DNA of 64,000 nucleotides from Lactiplantibacillus pentosus (GCF_003641185.1 NZ_CP032757.1:744001-808000), one strand, 5' to 3'; numbered from the stretch's first letter, positions 28,486 through 37,763 are shown. Notes: generated by a model from the letters alone, not told the origin. Numbers and translations are program-made.

Positions 28486-29213
28486 TGACCATGGATAAGA
28501 TTTTAGTGGTAGACGATGAACCGGCAATCGTAACGTTATTGTCATACAACTTAAAACAGGCGGGATACGAGGTCGTGACGGCGACGAATGGTGCGGACGC
28601 GTTGTCACTAGGTCTGGAACAATCGTTTACATGTATTTTGTTAGATTTAATGTTGCCGAAATTAGATGGAATGGAAGTCACTAAAAAGTTACGGCAAGAA
28701 AAGATTCAGACGCCGATTATTATTGTGACAGCTAAAAATGATGAATTCGATAAGGTCTTTGGATTAGAACTTGGTGCGGATGACTATATCACCAAGCCGT
28801 TTTCACCCCGGGAGGTCTTGGCGCGAATCAAAGCGGTGATTCGGCGGACAACCCCTGATGAACCGGTGACGCCACCAACACCAATCGCACCCGCTAATCG
28901 TTCCGTGATGCTAGTCGGGGATTTGCAGATTGACCAGAATAAATATCGGGTCGCACGCAACGGTGAAAATATCAGTTTGACGCCAAAAGAGTTCGAACTA
29001 CTGATTTATTTTGTCGAACGTGAAGGTCGGGTGCTCAGTCGTGATGCGATTTTAAACCATGTCTGGGGCTATGATTATGCCAGTGAGACACGCATCGTGG
29101 ATATTCACATTTCACATTTACGAGAAAAAATCGAAGCAGACCCAAAACATCCGCGCCTGATTCGGACGGTCCGGGGCTTCGGCTACGAATTCGTGGGTGA
29201 CAGTCATGCATAA
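28485..29213 (+). CDS. phoP: OmpR-family response regulator PhoP
   Basis: DNA-binding regulator of the phosphate-starvation response, 242 aa. Receiver domain: acidic pair DDEP (about residues 10-13), phospho-acceptor Asp in LLDLMLP (about 54), Lys in ITKPF (about 105). The C-terminal winged helix has SLTPKEFELL, RVLSRDAIL and RIVDIHISHLREKI. An AGGAGG site precedes the ATG at 28485. The sensor kinase gene overlaps its 3' end. The name is inferred from the pst cluster downstream and the PHO-box promoters in the window. Confidence 0.9.
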   Translation: MTMDKILVVDDEPAIVTLLSYNLKQAGYEVVTATNGADALSLGLEQSFTCILLDLMLPKLDGMEVTKKLRQEKIQTPIIIVTAKNDEFDKVFGLELGADDYITKPFSPREVLARIKAVIRRTTPDEPVTPPTPIAPANRSVMLVGDLQIDQNKYRVARNGENISLTPKEFELLIYFVEREGRVLSRDAILNHVWGYDYASETRIVDIHISHLREKIEADPKHPRLIRTVRGFGYEFVGDSHA

Positions 29214-30606
29214 TCGCTGGCAACAGACGACCAGAATCTTAGTCATGGAAAATGTCCTGATTACATTGATTGTCCTGGTCGTGTTGCAGCATTTTTCACC
29301 AATCAAGTGGTCGTGGGGATTAGTGCTGAGCCTCTGCTGCGGGCTCATTGGCTTAGCAATTATTGAAGGCGTCATCACCTGGCATCAGCAATATAATCGC
29401 CAAAAAACGATCGACCGGATGGAAGCCAAACTGCGCCAGATGAGCAGTCAGCAGTTTCCACCCCACATTTTACTGCCACAGTCAGACCCGTTATATAGTC
29501 TGGCCCAGGCTGTCAATCAATTAGAAAGCTTTCAAAAGCATCAAACGCGGCGTGCGGAGTTACAAGAAAAAGAACTGATGATGATCATGCGCTATTTACC
29601 CGTTGGGGTGATGGTAATTGACCATCGCCGACAAGTACAACTGTCCAATCCAACGATGAGTGAGTTGTTACAGGTTTCCGTTAACTCTGTTGCCCACATT
29701 TATACGAAGGACATCCAACTGTACGCGTTGACCAAGTTGATTGAAGATACGATTACTAGTGGTGACAATCAACGGGCGACGATCACATTGACGCCGGCAC
29801 CTAATACGCAAGTGGTGGAAGCTTCCACTGTTTACATTCAAGGGAACCGCGGCCAGTTTCAAATCGTCTTGATTCTGTATGATATTACTGAGGTCTATAT
29901 GATTGAACAGATGCAGGATGATTTTGTTAGCAATGCCAGTCATGAATTGAAGACGCCGATTACGGCGATTGCGGGGTTCACTGAGACGTTACTAGGTGGG
30001 GCAAAGGATGATCCAGAAACGCTCGACCAATTTTTGCACATTATTGCGGATGAGAGTCAGCGGCTGATCGATTTGATTCAAGACGTGCTCTCGTTGTCAC
30101 GCATTCGAGCTCAGAACACGACCAAGTTAACCTTGTCGTCAGTTGCGGTGCGACCGTTGATTACGCAAGAACTAGCGGTCGTTCAGCAGGCCACCGACCG
30201 GCAACACTTGACGATTAATAATCAAGTTGATCCGGATTTGACCGTGACCAGTGATGCTCAAAAACTCAATCAAATCGTCAAAAACTTGCTGACGAACGCG
30301 ATTAAATATAATCGACCACAGGGGAGTGTGACGATTGCGACCTTGGTCGGTGAACAATCTTGGTCGTTGATTATTAAAGATACTGGGATTGGGATCAGTG
30401 CCGACGACCAGCAACGGATTTTTGAACGCTTCTATCGCGCCAGCCCATCCCGCTCACAGCAACTCGTGAGCGGCACGGGACTCGGACTAGCCATCGTCCA
30501 GGAACTCGTGAATGCGATGCAAGGCACGATCGAAGTGGTCAGTCAGCGAGGCGTCGGCACAACAATGACGGTGACGTTACCATTGATTGCGCCGGAATCA
30601 GATTAA
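29206..30606 (+). CDS. phoR: Sensor histidine kinase PhoR
   Basis: Membrane kinase partner of PhoP, 466 aa from the ATG at 29206 (GTG at 29197 is the alternative). Two N-terminal membrane segments (about residues 10-30 and 35-55) enclose almost no external loop, so sensing is probably through the membrane or Pst/PhoU. A PAS-like region (about 120-235) precedes the H-box FVSNASHELKTPITAI, N-box KNLLTNAIKYNR, G1 DTGIGIS and G2 GTGLGLAIV. No terminator follows directly; repeat copy B intervenes and a terminator appears at 31653. Confidence 0.92.
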   Translation: MHNRWQQTTRILVMENVLITLIVLVVLQHFSPIKWSWGLVLSLCCGLIGLAIIEGVITWHQQYNRQKTIDRMEAKLRQMSSQQFPPHILLPQSDPLYSLAQAVNQLESFQKHQTRRAELQEKELMMIMRYLPVGVMVIDHRRQVQLSNPTMSELLQVSVNSVAHIYTKDIQLYALTKLIEDTITSGDNQRATITLTPAPNTQVVEASTVYIQGNRGQFQIVLILYDITEVYMIEQMQDDFVSNASHELKTPITAIAGFTETLLGGAKDDPETLDQFLHIIADESQRLIDLIQDVLSLSRIRAQNTTKLTLSSVAVRPLITQELAVVQQATDRQHLTINNQVDPDLTVTSDAQKLNQIVKNLLTNAIKYNRPQGSVTIATLVGEQSWSLIIKDTGIGISADDQQRIFERFYRASPSRSQQLVSGTGLGLAIVQELVNAMQGTIEVVSQRGVGTTMTVTLPLIAPESD

Positions 30607-30641
30607 CTAACCGGTGATACGCATTGTAGGCGTTATTCTTT

Positions 30642-31580
30642 AGCATTAAAGATAATTAAAACGTGCTATTTTCTAAGTTCAAGAGCCGCCAGCTGAGACC
30701 CGCTGGAACAGTGCGAGTTAGCGTAAACTTGCTGTCGTGGAGACGTCCTAGGCCGGCTTCCAGGCATTCTGGGCAATGGCCGGAACGTGGTGGACACAGA
30801 TTTAAGACGACAGCCCACGTCTTAAATACTGGTCTTCCACTAACCAAGCCAAAAACGCTTGCTAAGTGGAATTTCACCACTGGGCCTTGCCCAGAATACC
30901 TTCCAGCCGGGATGGTATTCGAAAGGCAGACATGTGTGGACCCAACATTTTATTGGATTAGTCTTTGATTCCTTGGTACACGGGGACTTTGATATTGAAC
31001 TTTCAGATCAGTTTCTAACAATCGTTAAACTTTCTTACCCAATGTTTTAGCTTTTCGAATCAGCGACTCCACGGTACTTGTCAGAACTTTTCCTAGTTGT
31101 CTGAGATAGCAAAATCTTGGATTCTCAACGAAGATAATCCTATCGATTAAGTCCAAGACCAGTTGCTATTGAAGTTGGTGGCATTAAGATGGGTGAATAA
31201 TATTTGCTAATCTTCTCAGCAGTTAAATGCCATGAGTCATCATCAATACCGATTAAGAGCTTTCTTGAAGGGCAAGCCAACTAATATTCAGGGGTCAATT
31301 GCACCCAAATAGGTGGACGTTCATCCGCCATTCGAGCGGCTTCCCGACTGGAGGGGCTGGCTGACAATGCTCAAGGGCGAAATTCTTCTTGTCCGGGCGG
31401 GTTCTCCGGGCTAGAAGAAGACTCGTATTTGAAATTGCGCAGTGGTTCTCTGCGTGAGTTCAAATCGATGTCCGCCCTGTTCCAGCGTTGTCAGCCAGCC
31501 CCGGAAGTCGGATTAGGAAGCGCATTGGCTGACGCACAGGACGCCAACTTGGCACGTTTTAATCATGATTCATGATAAAT
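30642..31580. repeat. Structured intergenic repeat, copy B (about 940 bp)
   Basis: The most complete copy, plus orientation, between phoR and its likely terminator. Left end: ATTAAAACGTGCTA near 30655. Right end (complement): ATGATTAAAACGTGCCA ending near 31573. 5' domain: CTGGGCAA (30769-30776) pairs with TTGCCCAG (30887-30894), GTGGTG (30787-30792) with CACCAC (30875-30880), enclosing two hairpins. 3' domain: GGGGCTGGCTGACAA (31353-31367) pairs with its complement (31488-31502) around two hairpins, one built on CTTCTT/AAGAAG and one on ATTTGAA/TTCAAAT. A central core of about 400 bp separates them. No coding capacity is conserved. Confidence 0.82.
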
Positions 31581-31652
31581 CAACTAACACATTGTGTCCG
31601 TGATATTAATGGCGCCCACTGACAAGTCACCATTAAAAATGATTCAAAACAT

Positions 31653-31696
31653 AACGATTTTCAAAGTGAAATGTAAACTTTGAAAATCGTTTTTTT
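31653..31696 (+). terminator. Terminator downstream of repeat copy B
   Basis: AACGATTTTCAAAGT and its perfect complement form a 15 bp stem with a 9 nt loop and a T run. It most likely ends the phoPR transcript, meaning the repeat sits between phoR and its terminator. Confidence 0.88.
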
Positions 31697-31765
31697 GTGC
31701 ACCTTTCTCATGTTCTTGCCATTTTAGGGCGGATAAATCGTCAAATCCTTAAAAATAATTCGACG

Positions 31766-31819
31766 TTTACACAATCTTTACAAAACTCATATAAAGCATT
31801 TACACAAACTTTGTATTAT
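31766..31819 (+). promoter_or_regulatory. pst operon promoter with PHO-box array
   Basis: TTTACA (31766), TTTACA (31777), CATATA (31788, degenerate) and TTTACA (31799) start 11 bp apart. The -10 TATTAT begins at 31814, again 15 bp after the start of the last unit. Confidence 0.82.
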
Positions 31820-31852
31820 TGATATTGAGCAATGGGTAGGAGGTATACATTT

Positions 31853-32728
31853 ATGAAAAAAAGTCGGGTCATCCAATTAATTGGGTTGGTCGTGATTATT
31901 GGATTGGTCGGGTTGGCGTATGTGCGTCGTGACCGGACCAGTGCCAGTGAATCGATCACAGCAGTTGGATCAACGGCCTTACAGCCACTAGTTGAAGCTG
32001 CCGGTGAACAATATAGTAGTACCCACACCGGGGTATTCATCAATGTGCAGGGTGGTGGTTCTGGAACGGGGCTGAGTCAAATTCAGTCGGGCGCTGTCGC
32101 TATTGGTAACTCAGATATTTTTGCAGAAGAACAATCGGGTATCACCGCTAGTAAGTTGATTGACCATCGGGTTGCCGTGGTCGGCATCGCACCAATCGTC
32201 AACAAACGCGCGGGTGTCACTAATTTGACGCAACAACAGCTCATCCAGATTTTCACGGGTAAAGTGAAGAACTGGCGTGAAGTCGGTGGACGGGACTTAC
32301 CAATCACACTGATCAACCGCGCACAGGGCTCTGGAACACGTAAAACCTTTGAGCGGTATGCCTTAAAGGGTCATGAAAGTATTGAATCCCAGGAACAGGA
32401 TTCTTCCGGATTGGCACGCTCAATCGTTGCCAGTACGCCAGGTGCCATCAGCTACGTGGCATTTTCATATTTAGACAAATCTGTTCAGACCGTCAAAGTT
32501 GACGGTGTTCGACCAACAGAGCAAAATGTGCGGAATAATCGCTGGTACATTTGGTCGTATGAACACTTATATACCGGGAAAAATCCCAACCAATTAACTA
32601 AAAAATTTATTGATTACATTTTATCAACCGCTGTTCAACAAAAGTTAGTCAAGCAGTTAGGTTATATTTCGGTCCATGACATGCAAGTTCAGCGGAATGC
32701 GGCCGGTAAAGTTTCAGTTGTGAAATGA
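31853..32728 (+). CDS. pstS2: Phosphate-binding protein PstS (membrane-anchored, no lipobox)
   Basis: Phosphate receptor of 291 aa at the head of the pst operon. The PstS domain is clear: VGSTALQPLV, NVQGGGSGTGLSQI, NRAQGSGTRKTFE. Unlike pstS1 there is no cysteine in the N-terminal hydrophobic segment (residues 7-24), which is followed directly by RRDR, so it should be tethered by an uncleaved anchor. The ATG at 31853 follows TAGGAGGT; the ATG at 31832 precedes that site. Residues 36 onward share about half their positions with PstS1 by eye. Confidence 0.93.
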   Translation: MKKSRVIQLIGLVVIIGLVGLAYVRRDRTSASESITAVGSTALQPLVEAAGEQYSSTHTGVFINVQGGGSGTGLSQIQSGAVAIGNSDIFAEEQSGITASKLIDHRVAVVGIAPIVNKRAGVTNLTQQQLIQIFTGKVKNWREVGGRDLPITLINRAQGSGTRKTFERYALKGHESIESQEQDSSGLARSIVASTPGAISYVAFSYLDKSVQTVKVDGVRPTEQNVRNNRWYIWSYEHLYTGKNPNQLTKKFIDYILSTAVQQKLVKQLGYISVHDMQVQRNAAGKVSVVK

Positions 32729-32738
32729 GGGAGAGCGC

Positions 32739-33668
32739 ATGGATAAAATTAGAGAGAGTTTATTGAAGAAATCAGTTGCTAGCAAGATCGAACGACGTGG
32801 TAAAGCCATTAGTTTGCTCTGCCTAGCTTTAATTGTTGGCGTCGTTTTTTTGATTTTTTACTTTGTGGCGTCACGGGGACTCGCAACGTTCTTCGAAAAT
32901 CACATTAATATTTGGCAATTCTTGAGCGGCACACAATGGAATCCTGGCACGATTGGCAGTAATGGTCAACCGGCCGTGGGCGCCCTACCAATGATTGTCG
33001 GGTCGTTCTTGATTACGATTCTTTCCGCATTGGTCGCAACGCCCTTTGCCATCGGAACTGCCGTCTTTATGACTGAAATCTCACCTCGTCGCGGGGCACA
33101 AATCTTGCGGCCGGTTACTGAGTTATTAGTCGGAATTCCGTCAGTTGTTTATGGGTTTATCGGTTTACAAGTTGTTGTACCATTCGTTCGTAATACGTTT
33201 GGTGGTAGTGGTTATGGGATCTTATCAGGGACGTTCGTGCTGTTTGTCATGATTTTACCGACTGTGACGTCCATGACGGCCGATGCGTTGAACGCGGTCC
33301 CTCGTTATTACCGAGAGGCGTCCTTAGCTTTGGGTGCAACGCGTTGGCAAACGATTTATAAAGTCGTGTTACGTGCGGCGATTCCTGGTATGCTGACGGC
33401 GGTCGTCTTCGGGATGGCCCGGGCGTTTGGGGAAGCCCTCGCGGTACAGATGGTCATCGGGAATGCGACGCTGTTACCACACAACTTAGTCTCACCAGCA
33501 GCAACCTTGACGAGTATCCTGACGATGGGAATTGGGAACACGGTCATGGGGTCATTACAAAATAATGCACTCTGGTCATTAGCAATGATCTTGTTACTGA
33601 TGTCCTTAGTCTTCAACCTAGTTATCCGCTACATTGGGCGAAAGGGGAAATTAAACCATGAACGCTAA
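32739..33668 (+). CDS. pstC: Phosphate ABC transporter permease PstC
   Basis: Membrane channel subunit of 309 aa. About six to seven hydrophobic segments; the EAA loop is REASLALGATRWQTIYKVVLRAAIPGML around residues 188-215, and ELLVGIPSVVYGFIG matches PstC. It starts 11 bp after pstS2 and overlaps pstA by 11 bp. It pairs with PstA to form the phosphate channel. Confidence 0.96.
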   Translation: MDKIRESLLKKSVASKIERRGKAISLLCLALIVGVVFLIFYFVASRGLATFFENHINIWQFLSGTQWNPGTIGSNGQPAVGALPMIVGSFLITILSALVATPFAIGTAVFMTEISPRRGAQILRPVTELLVGIPSVVYGFIGLQVVVPFVRNTFGGSGYGILSGTFVLFVMILPTVTSMTADALNAVPRYYREASLALGATRWQTIYKVVLRAAIPGMLTAVVFGMARAFGEALAVQMVIGNATLLPHNLVSPAATLTSILTMGIGNTVMGSLQNNALWSLAMILLLMSLVFNLVIRYIGRKGKLNHER

Positions 33669-34542
33669 ACGAACTGATAAAATGGCGACCGGGATTCTCT
33701 ACGGCGTCGCGGCCTTCGTGGTCATTATTCTAGTCGCCCTGTTAGGGTACATTTTGATTCAAGGGGTGCCCAAGATTTCTTGGCACTTCTTAACATCACC
33801 AGCGTTAGCCTTTGAAGCTGGTGGGGGGATTGGGATTCAATTGTTCAACTCCTTCTACCTGTTATTTTTAGCCTTACTGATTTCGCTTCCAATCTCGCTG
33901 GGTGCCGGAATTTATTTAAATGAATACGCGCCACAAAATACGGTCACTGGTTTGATTCGGACGACCATCGAAATTTTGAGTTCTTTACCTTCCGTGGTCG
34001 TGGGGTTGTTCGGTTATTTATTCTTCGTGGTTCAGTTCAAGTTAGGCTTTTCGATTCTGTCTGGGGCGTTTGCACTGACTGTTTTCAACTTACCGATTTT
34101 GACGCGGAGTATTGAAGAAGCCTTAGCCAATATTTCAGATAATCAGCGAGAGGCGGGTTACGCCCTTGGATTATCACGCTGGGAGACGGTGACCAAAATC
34201 GTCGTTCCCGCTGCGTTACCAAGTATCATTACGGGGGTCGTCCTCAGTGCCGGCCGAATCTTTGGGGAAGCCGCAGCCTTGATCTACACGGCGGGCCAAA
34301 GTGCACCAGCGTTGGACTTTACCAACTGGAATCCGTTTGACATTAGTAGTCCGTTGAGCCCCTTACGACCAGCCGAAACGTTGGCGGTCCACATTTGGAA
34401 GATCAACTCTGAAGGGATCATGCCGGATGCCAAAGCTGTTTCAGCAGGTGCTTCAGCCGTGCTGATTATTGCGGTCTTACTCTTCAACTTCTTGGCTCGT
34501 TGGCTCGGCAAACGCTTGTACAAACACTTAACCGCTGAATAA
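33658..34542 (+). CDS. pstA: Phosphate ABC transporter permease PstA
   Basis: Second channel subunit, 294 aa, six or so hydrophobic segments. EILSSLPSVVVGLFGYLFFV and the EAA loop REAGYALGLSRWETVTKIVVPAALPSIITG (about residues 163-192) are typical. It overlaps pstC at the start, and pstB1 follows 14 bp later. Confidence 0.96.
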   Translation: MNAKRTDKMATGILYGVAAFVVIILVALLGYILIQGVPKISWHFLTSPALAFEAGGGIGIQLFNSFYLLFLALLISLPISLGAGIYLNEYAPQNTVTGLIRTTIEILSSLPSVVVGLFGYLFFVVQFKLGFSILSGAFALTVFNLPILTRSIEEALANISDNQREAGYALGLSRWETVTKIVVPAALPSIITGVVLSAGRIFGEAAALIYTAGQSAPALDFTNWNPFDISSPLSPLRPAETLAVHIWKINSEGIMPDAKAVSAGASAVLIIAVLLFNFLARWLGKRLYKHLTAE

Positions 34543-34556
34543 AGGAGGCCGTTTTG

Positions 34557-35366
34557 ATGGCAGATAACACAATGATGACAACGCAACGAAATATTATGAC
34601 GTTTGATCCTAAAGACCACGAAATCGCGCTTTCTACCGAAGACTTACACGTCTTTTACGGGAATTCGGAAGCCATTTCGGAAGGTGATTTGCAATTCGAA
34701 CGGTATAAAATCAGTGCGTTAATTGGCCCTTCTGGTTCCGGGAAGTCGACCTACTTGCGGTCTTTAAACCGGATGAATGACCGGATTGCGACTGTAAAGG
34801 GTAAAATTATGTATCGTGGCTTGGATATTAATAGTAATGACATTGATGTCTATGAAATGCGTCGGCACATTGGGATGGTGTTCCAACGGCCGAACCCGTT
34901 TGCAAAGTCGATTTATGAGAACATTGCCTTTGCATTGCGGCAGCGTGGGTTGAACAATAAACAACAGTTGGATGAAATCGTTGAACGTTCACTCCGTCAA
35001 GCTGCGATGTGGGACCAAGTTAAGGACGATTTGAATAAGAGTGCGTTAGCGCTATCCGGTGGGCAACAGCAACGGCTCTGCATCGCGCGGGCAATTGCGG
35101 TCAAGCCTGATATCTTATTACTGGATGAACCGGCGAGTGCCCTCGATCCAGTCTCGACTAGTCAAATCGAAGATACCTTACTAGAATTAAAGCAAAACTA
35201 CACGATTATTATCGTGACTCATAACATGCAACAAGCGTCACGGATTAGCGATTACACGGCGTTCTTTAACCTTGGAAAGGTCTTGGAATACTCAGAAACT
35301 GGTGAGATTTTTACGAATCCGCAAGTTGACCTGACAAACGACTACATTTCCGGGAACTTTGGATAG
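34557..35366 (+). CDS. pstB1: Phosphate ABC transporter ATP-binding protein PstB (first copy)
   Basis: ATPase of the Pst importer, 269 aa. A 25-residue N-terminal tail precedes the ABC domain: [56 protein letters not shown] and [14 protein letters not shown]. The ATG at 34557 follows AAAGGAGG with 8 nt spacing. A second PstB follows directly. The two may form a mixed ATPase pair or serve different conditions; tandem pstB genes are common in Firmicutes. Confidence 0.95.
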   Translation: MADNTMMTTQRNIMTFDPKDHEIALSTEDLHVFYGNSEAISEGDLQFERYKISALIGPSGSGKSTYLRSLNRMNDRIATVKGKIMYRGLDINSNDIDVYEMRRHIGMVFQRPNPFAKSIYENIAFALRQRGLNNKQQLDEIVERSLRQAAMWDQVKDDLNKSALALSGGQQQRLCIARAIAVKPDILLLDEPASALDPVSTSQIEDTLLELKQNYTIIIVTHNMQQASRISDYTAFFNLGKVLEYSETGEIFTNPQVDLTNDYISGNFG

Positions 35367-35377
35367 GAGGATCGTTC

Positions 35378-36133
35378 ATGAGTACAATTTTAACGACTGA
35401 GAACTTATCATTATTTTATGGTAAAAAAGAAGCTCTGAAAGGTGTTAACCTAGACTTTGAGGACCGCGGGATCACTGCGTTGATTGGCCCTTCCGGTTGT
35501 GGGAAATCCACTTTTCTGCGCTGCCTGAACCGCATGAATGATCTGATTCCAAACGTCACGATTACTGGTGAAGTTAATTTTAACCAGCATAATATTTACG
35601 CTCCGACGATGGATACGGTACAATTACGGAAAGAAATTGGGATGGTATTCCAACAACCCAATCCTTTTCCGTTCTCAATCTATGAGAACGTGGTCTATGG
35701 GCTACGTTTAGCTGGTGTCCATGATAAGGAACGTTTAGATGCGGCCGTTGAAAAGAGTTTGAAGCAAGCGGCAATTTGGGATGAAGTTAAGGACCGCTTG
35801 CACGCCAATGCGTTATCACTGTCTGGTGGGCAACAACAACGGGTCTGCATCGCACGGGTGCTTGCTGTGGAACCCGATATCATTCTCCTAGATGAAGCAA
35901 CCAGTGCGCTGGATCCCATCTCTAGTCGAATGATTGAAGAGACCCTATTGAATTTACGTCAAGATTACTCTATCATAACTGTTACGCATAACATGCAGCA
36001 GGCTTCACGAATTTCTGACCGCACGGCGTTCTTCTTGAATGGTGAATTGATTGAAGTGAACGATACCAAGCAGATTTTCATGAATCCGGTTAGACAAGAA
36101 ACCAATGACTATATTTCGGGACGATTTGGTTAG
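35378..36133 (+). CDS. pstB2: Phosphate ABC transporter ATP-binding protein PstB (second copy)
   Basis: Second PstB ATPase, 251 aa, without the N-terminal tail of the first. Motifs: [57 protein letters not shown] and [15 protein letters not shown]; note DEA in place of DEP. Located 11 bp after pstB1 and 11 bp before phoU, with TAGGAGG before the ATG. Confidence 0.95.
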   Translation: MSTILTTENLSLFYGKKEALKGVNLDFEDRGITALIGPSGCGKSTFLRCLNRMNDLIPNVTITGEVNFNQHNIYAPTMDTVQLRKEIGMVFQQPNPFPFSIYENVVYGLRLAGVHDKERLDAAVEKSLKQAAIWDEVKDRLHANALSLSGGQQQRVCIARVLAVEPDIILLDEATSALDPISSRMIEETLLNLRQDYSIITVTHNMQQASRISDRTAFFLNGELIEVNDTKQIFMNPVRQETNDYISGRFG

Positions 36134-36144
36134 GAGGAAAAAAC

Positions 36145-36819
36145 ATGCGACGACTTTTTGATGATGAACTAAATGATATTGATGCAAACTTCACTGAGAT
36201 GGGAATGATGGTCAGCGAAACGATCGAAAAGGCGGTTAAAGCCTTTATTGACCATGACCGCGATTTGGCCCAAGAAATCATTGATAATGATAAAAAAATC
36301 AATCAACGTGAAGTGGAACTAGAACAAAAATCGTTTGAAATGATTGCGTTATACCAGCCCGTGACTTCCGATTTACGGGAAATTGTCACCATCTTGAAAG
36401 CCGTTTCTGAATTGGAACGTATGGCTGACTACGCGCGTAACATTGCCCACGCCACGATTCGGGTCAAGGGTAACGTTCGTGTTCCTGAAATCGAAGCCGC
36501 GTTATCCGAAATGGGTAACCGGGTTCGGAAGATGGTAGAAGACATGTTAGCCGCCTACGTGAAGAGCGATGACCAAGAGGCGCGCCGCGTTGCCGCTAAG
36601 GATGCCAAAGTCGGTGAGATGTACGACAAGATCAACGCTAAGGGCATCTCTAAGATGGAACGGCACCCAGAGACGGTAATCGGGTCGACGGATTATTTAA
36701 ATGTGGCGACTTACCTGATGCGGATTGGGGCCTTAGTAACGAATATCGGCGAATGGATCGTTTATTTGAACACGGGCGAAATCATCGAACTGAATCCAGA
36801 AAGCTCCAACTTAGTCTAG
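36145..36819 (+). CDS. phoU: Phosphate transport regulator PhoU
   Basis: All-helical peripheral protein of 224 aa that links Pst activity to PhoR and damps phosphate uptake. Two PhoU repeats are visible, each with the E/DxxxD metal-binding style pattern: DRDLAQEIIDNDKKINQRE (about 34-52) and SDDQEARRVAAKDAKVGEMYDKI (about 140-162), and ELERMADYARNIAHATI between. It is the last gene of the pst operon and is followed by a terminator. Confidence 0.95.
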   Translation: MRRLFDDELNDIDANFTEMGMMVSETIEKAVKAFIDHDRDLAQEIIDNDKKINQREVELEQKSFEMIALYQPVTSDLREIVTILKAVSELERMADYARNIAHATIRVKGNVRVPEIEAALSEMGNRVRKMVEDMLAAYVKSDDQEARRVAAKDAKVGEMYDKINAKGISKMERHPETVIGSTDYLNVATYLMRIGALVTNIGEWIVYLNTGEIIELNPESSNLV

Positions 36820-36838
36820 TTAATCATAAATAATTCTT

Positions 36839-36871
36839 TAAAGCCGGTCGTCTCGTTTGCAACCGGCTTTT
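36839..36871 (+). terminator. Terminator of the pst operon
   Basis: AAAGCCGGT and ACCGGCTTTT stem, loop of about 14 nt, T4 tail. Confidence 0.88.
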
Positions 36872-36919
36872 ATAATTAGTAAGATAAAGTTAGACCAGAC
36901 TTATAAGGAGTGGCTAACG

Positions 36920-37237
36920 ATGAAATCAAATACAAAACAAAAATTAACTAAATCCAATAATCGCGTTTTTGCCGGAGTCTTGGGCGGAATTGCTGAATAT
37001 TTAAATTGGAATGCAAATGTATTACGAGTCTTATATGTTATTTTGACCTTAATTACCCATGGCTTTGGTCTTTTGGTATACTTATTACTAATGACAATTA
37101 TCCCAAGTAAGCCAGAAAATACCGGCTTCTTCGAACAGATGCGGCAGAGTGCTGGCCAACCAGCACAACCAACCAAACATGGACGAAAAGAAATTCATAA
37201 TGTTCATGAGGAGGATGAGCCGCGTCACCAAGATTAA
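36920..37237 (+). CDS. PspC-domain envelope stress protein
   Basis: Small membrane protein of 105 aa. The PspC domain (NRVFAGVLGGIAEYLNWNANVLRVLYVILTL, about residues 12-42) is followed by a second hydrophobic stretch (LLVYLLLMTIIPSKP) and a polar tail rich in His and Glu. The ATG at 36920 follows AAGGAG; an ATG at 36857 lies within the preceding terminator and is rejected. The next gene is 15 bp away, so the two probably form one small membrane-stress unit. Confidence 0.9.
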   Translation: MKSNTKQKLTKSNNRVFAGVLGGIAEYLNWNANVLRVLYVILTLITHGFGLLVYLLLMTIIPSKPENTGFFEQMRQSAGQPAQPTKHGRKEIHNVHEEDEPRHQD

Positions 37238-37252
37238 TGGAGTGATAAAAAA

Positions 37253-37618
37253 GTGGGTTTTGTGAAACGAATTTTAATCAATACGATCCTATTTATTGCG
37301 ATTGCAGGCTTCTTTCAGAGTAGCTTTCACGTTGCCAATGTGTGGATGGCATTACTAGCAAGCTTAGTGTTGGCGTTCCTGAACGCTGCTATTAAGCCGC
37401 TATTGATCATCCTTTCATTGCCAATTACGTTAATCACGTTAGGGCTGTTTAGTATTGTCATCAACGGGTTTATGCTCCAAATGACCTCGTTTGTCGTTGG
37501 CAAGAATAACTTTGGCTTTTCGAGTTTTGGCATGGCGATTCTTGTCTCCGTCCTGATGTCGATTGCCAATGTGATCGTATCCAATTTTTTCGCAAAAGAC
37601 AGCATTGATGGTGAATAA
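37253..37618 (+). CDS. YvlD-like small membrane protein (phage holin 4_2 family)
   Basis: A 121 aa protein with four hydrophobic segments, matching the YvlD/holin-like family (FLNAAIKPLLIILSLPITLITLGLFSIVIN is its signature stretch, about residues 44-73). Despite the family name it is chromosomal and not phage-linked. PspC plus YvlD neighbours are typical of LiaR/psp-type envelope stress operons in Bacilli. Start GTG at 37253 with GGAGTGA upstream. Confidence 0.85.
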   Translation: MGFVKRILINTILFIAIAGFFQSSFHVANVWMALLASLVLAFLNAAIKPLLIILSLPITLITLGLFSIVINGFMLQMTSFVVGKNNFGFSSFGMAILVSVLMSIANVIVSNFFAKDSIDGE

Positions 37619-37670
37619 AGCGCTTTAAAGTGCTAAAATTAGCAGATAGGGATAATCCGTTTTCAGTCAT

Positions 37671-37735
37671 AAAAGTGTGGCCGCTTGAAAAGGTAGCGTA
37701 ATAGCGCGACTGGACAACGCCGGTCACACTTTTTT
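37671..37735 (+). terminator. Hairpin between the YvlD-like gene and hprK
   Basis: AAAAGTGTGGCCG pairs with CGGTCACACTTTTT across a loop of about 38 nt. It may end the pspC operon. An extended -10 TGC-TAAAAT at about 37631-37639 lies upstream, so the hairpin could instead be in an hprK leader. Confidence 0.7.
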
Positions 37736-37763
37736 ATTAACGGAACGATTTGGAGGGATTCAT

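Noticed and set aside
30642..31580. Insertion sequence with transposase
   Set aside because: No transposase-like frame exists in any of the four copies; only ends and fold-back domains are conserved.
37253..37618. Prophage remnant because of the holin-family match
   Set aside because: The protein is of the YvlD type, next to pspC, with no phage genes nearby.
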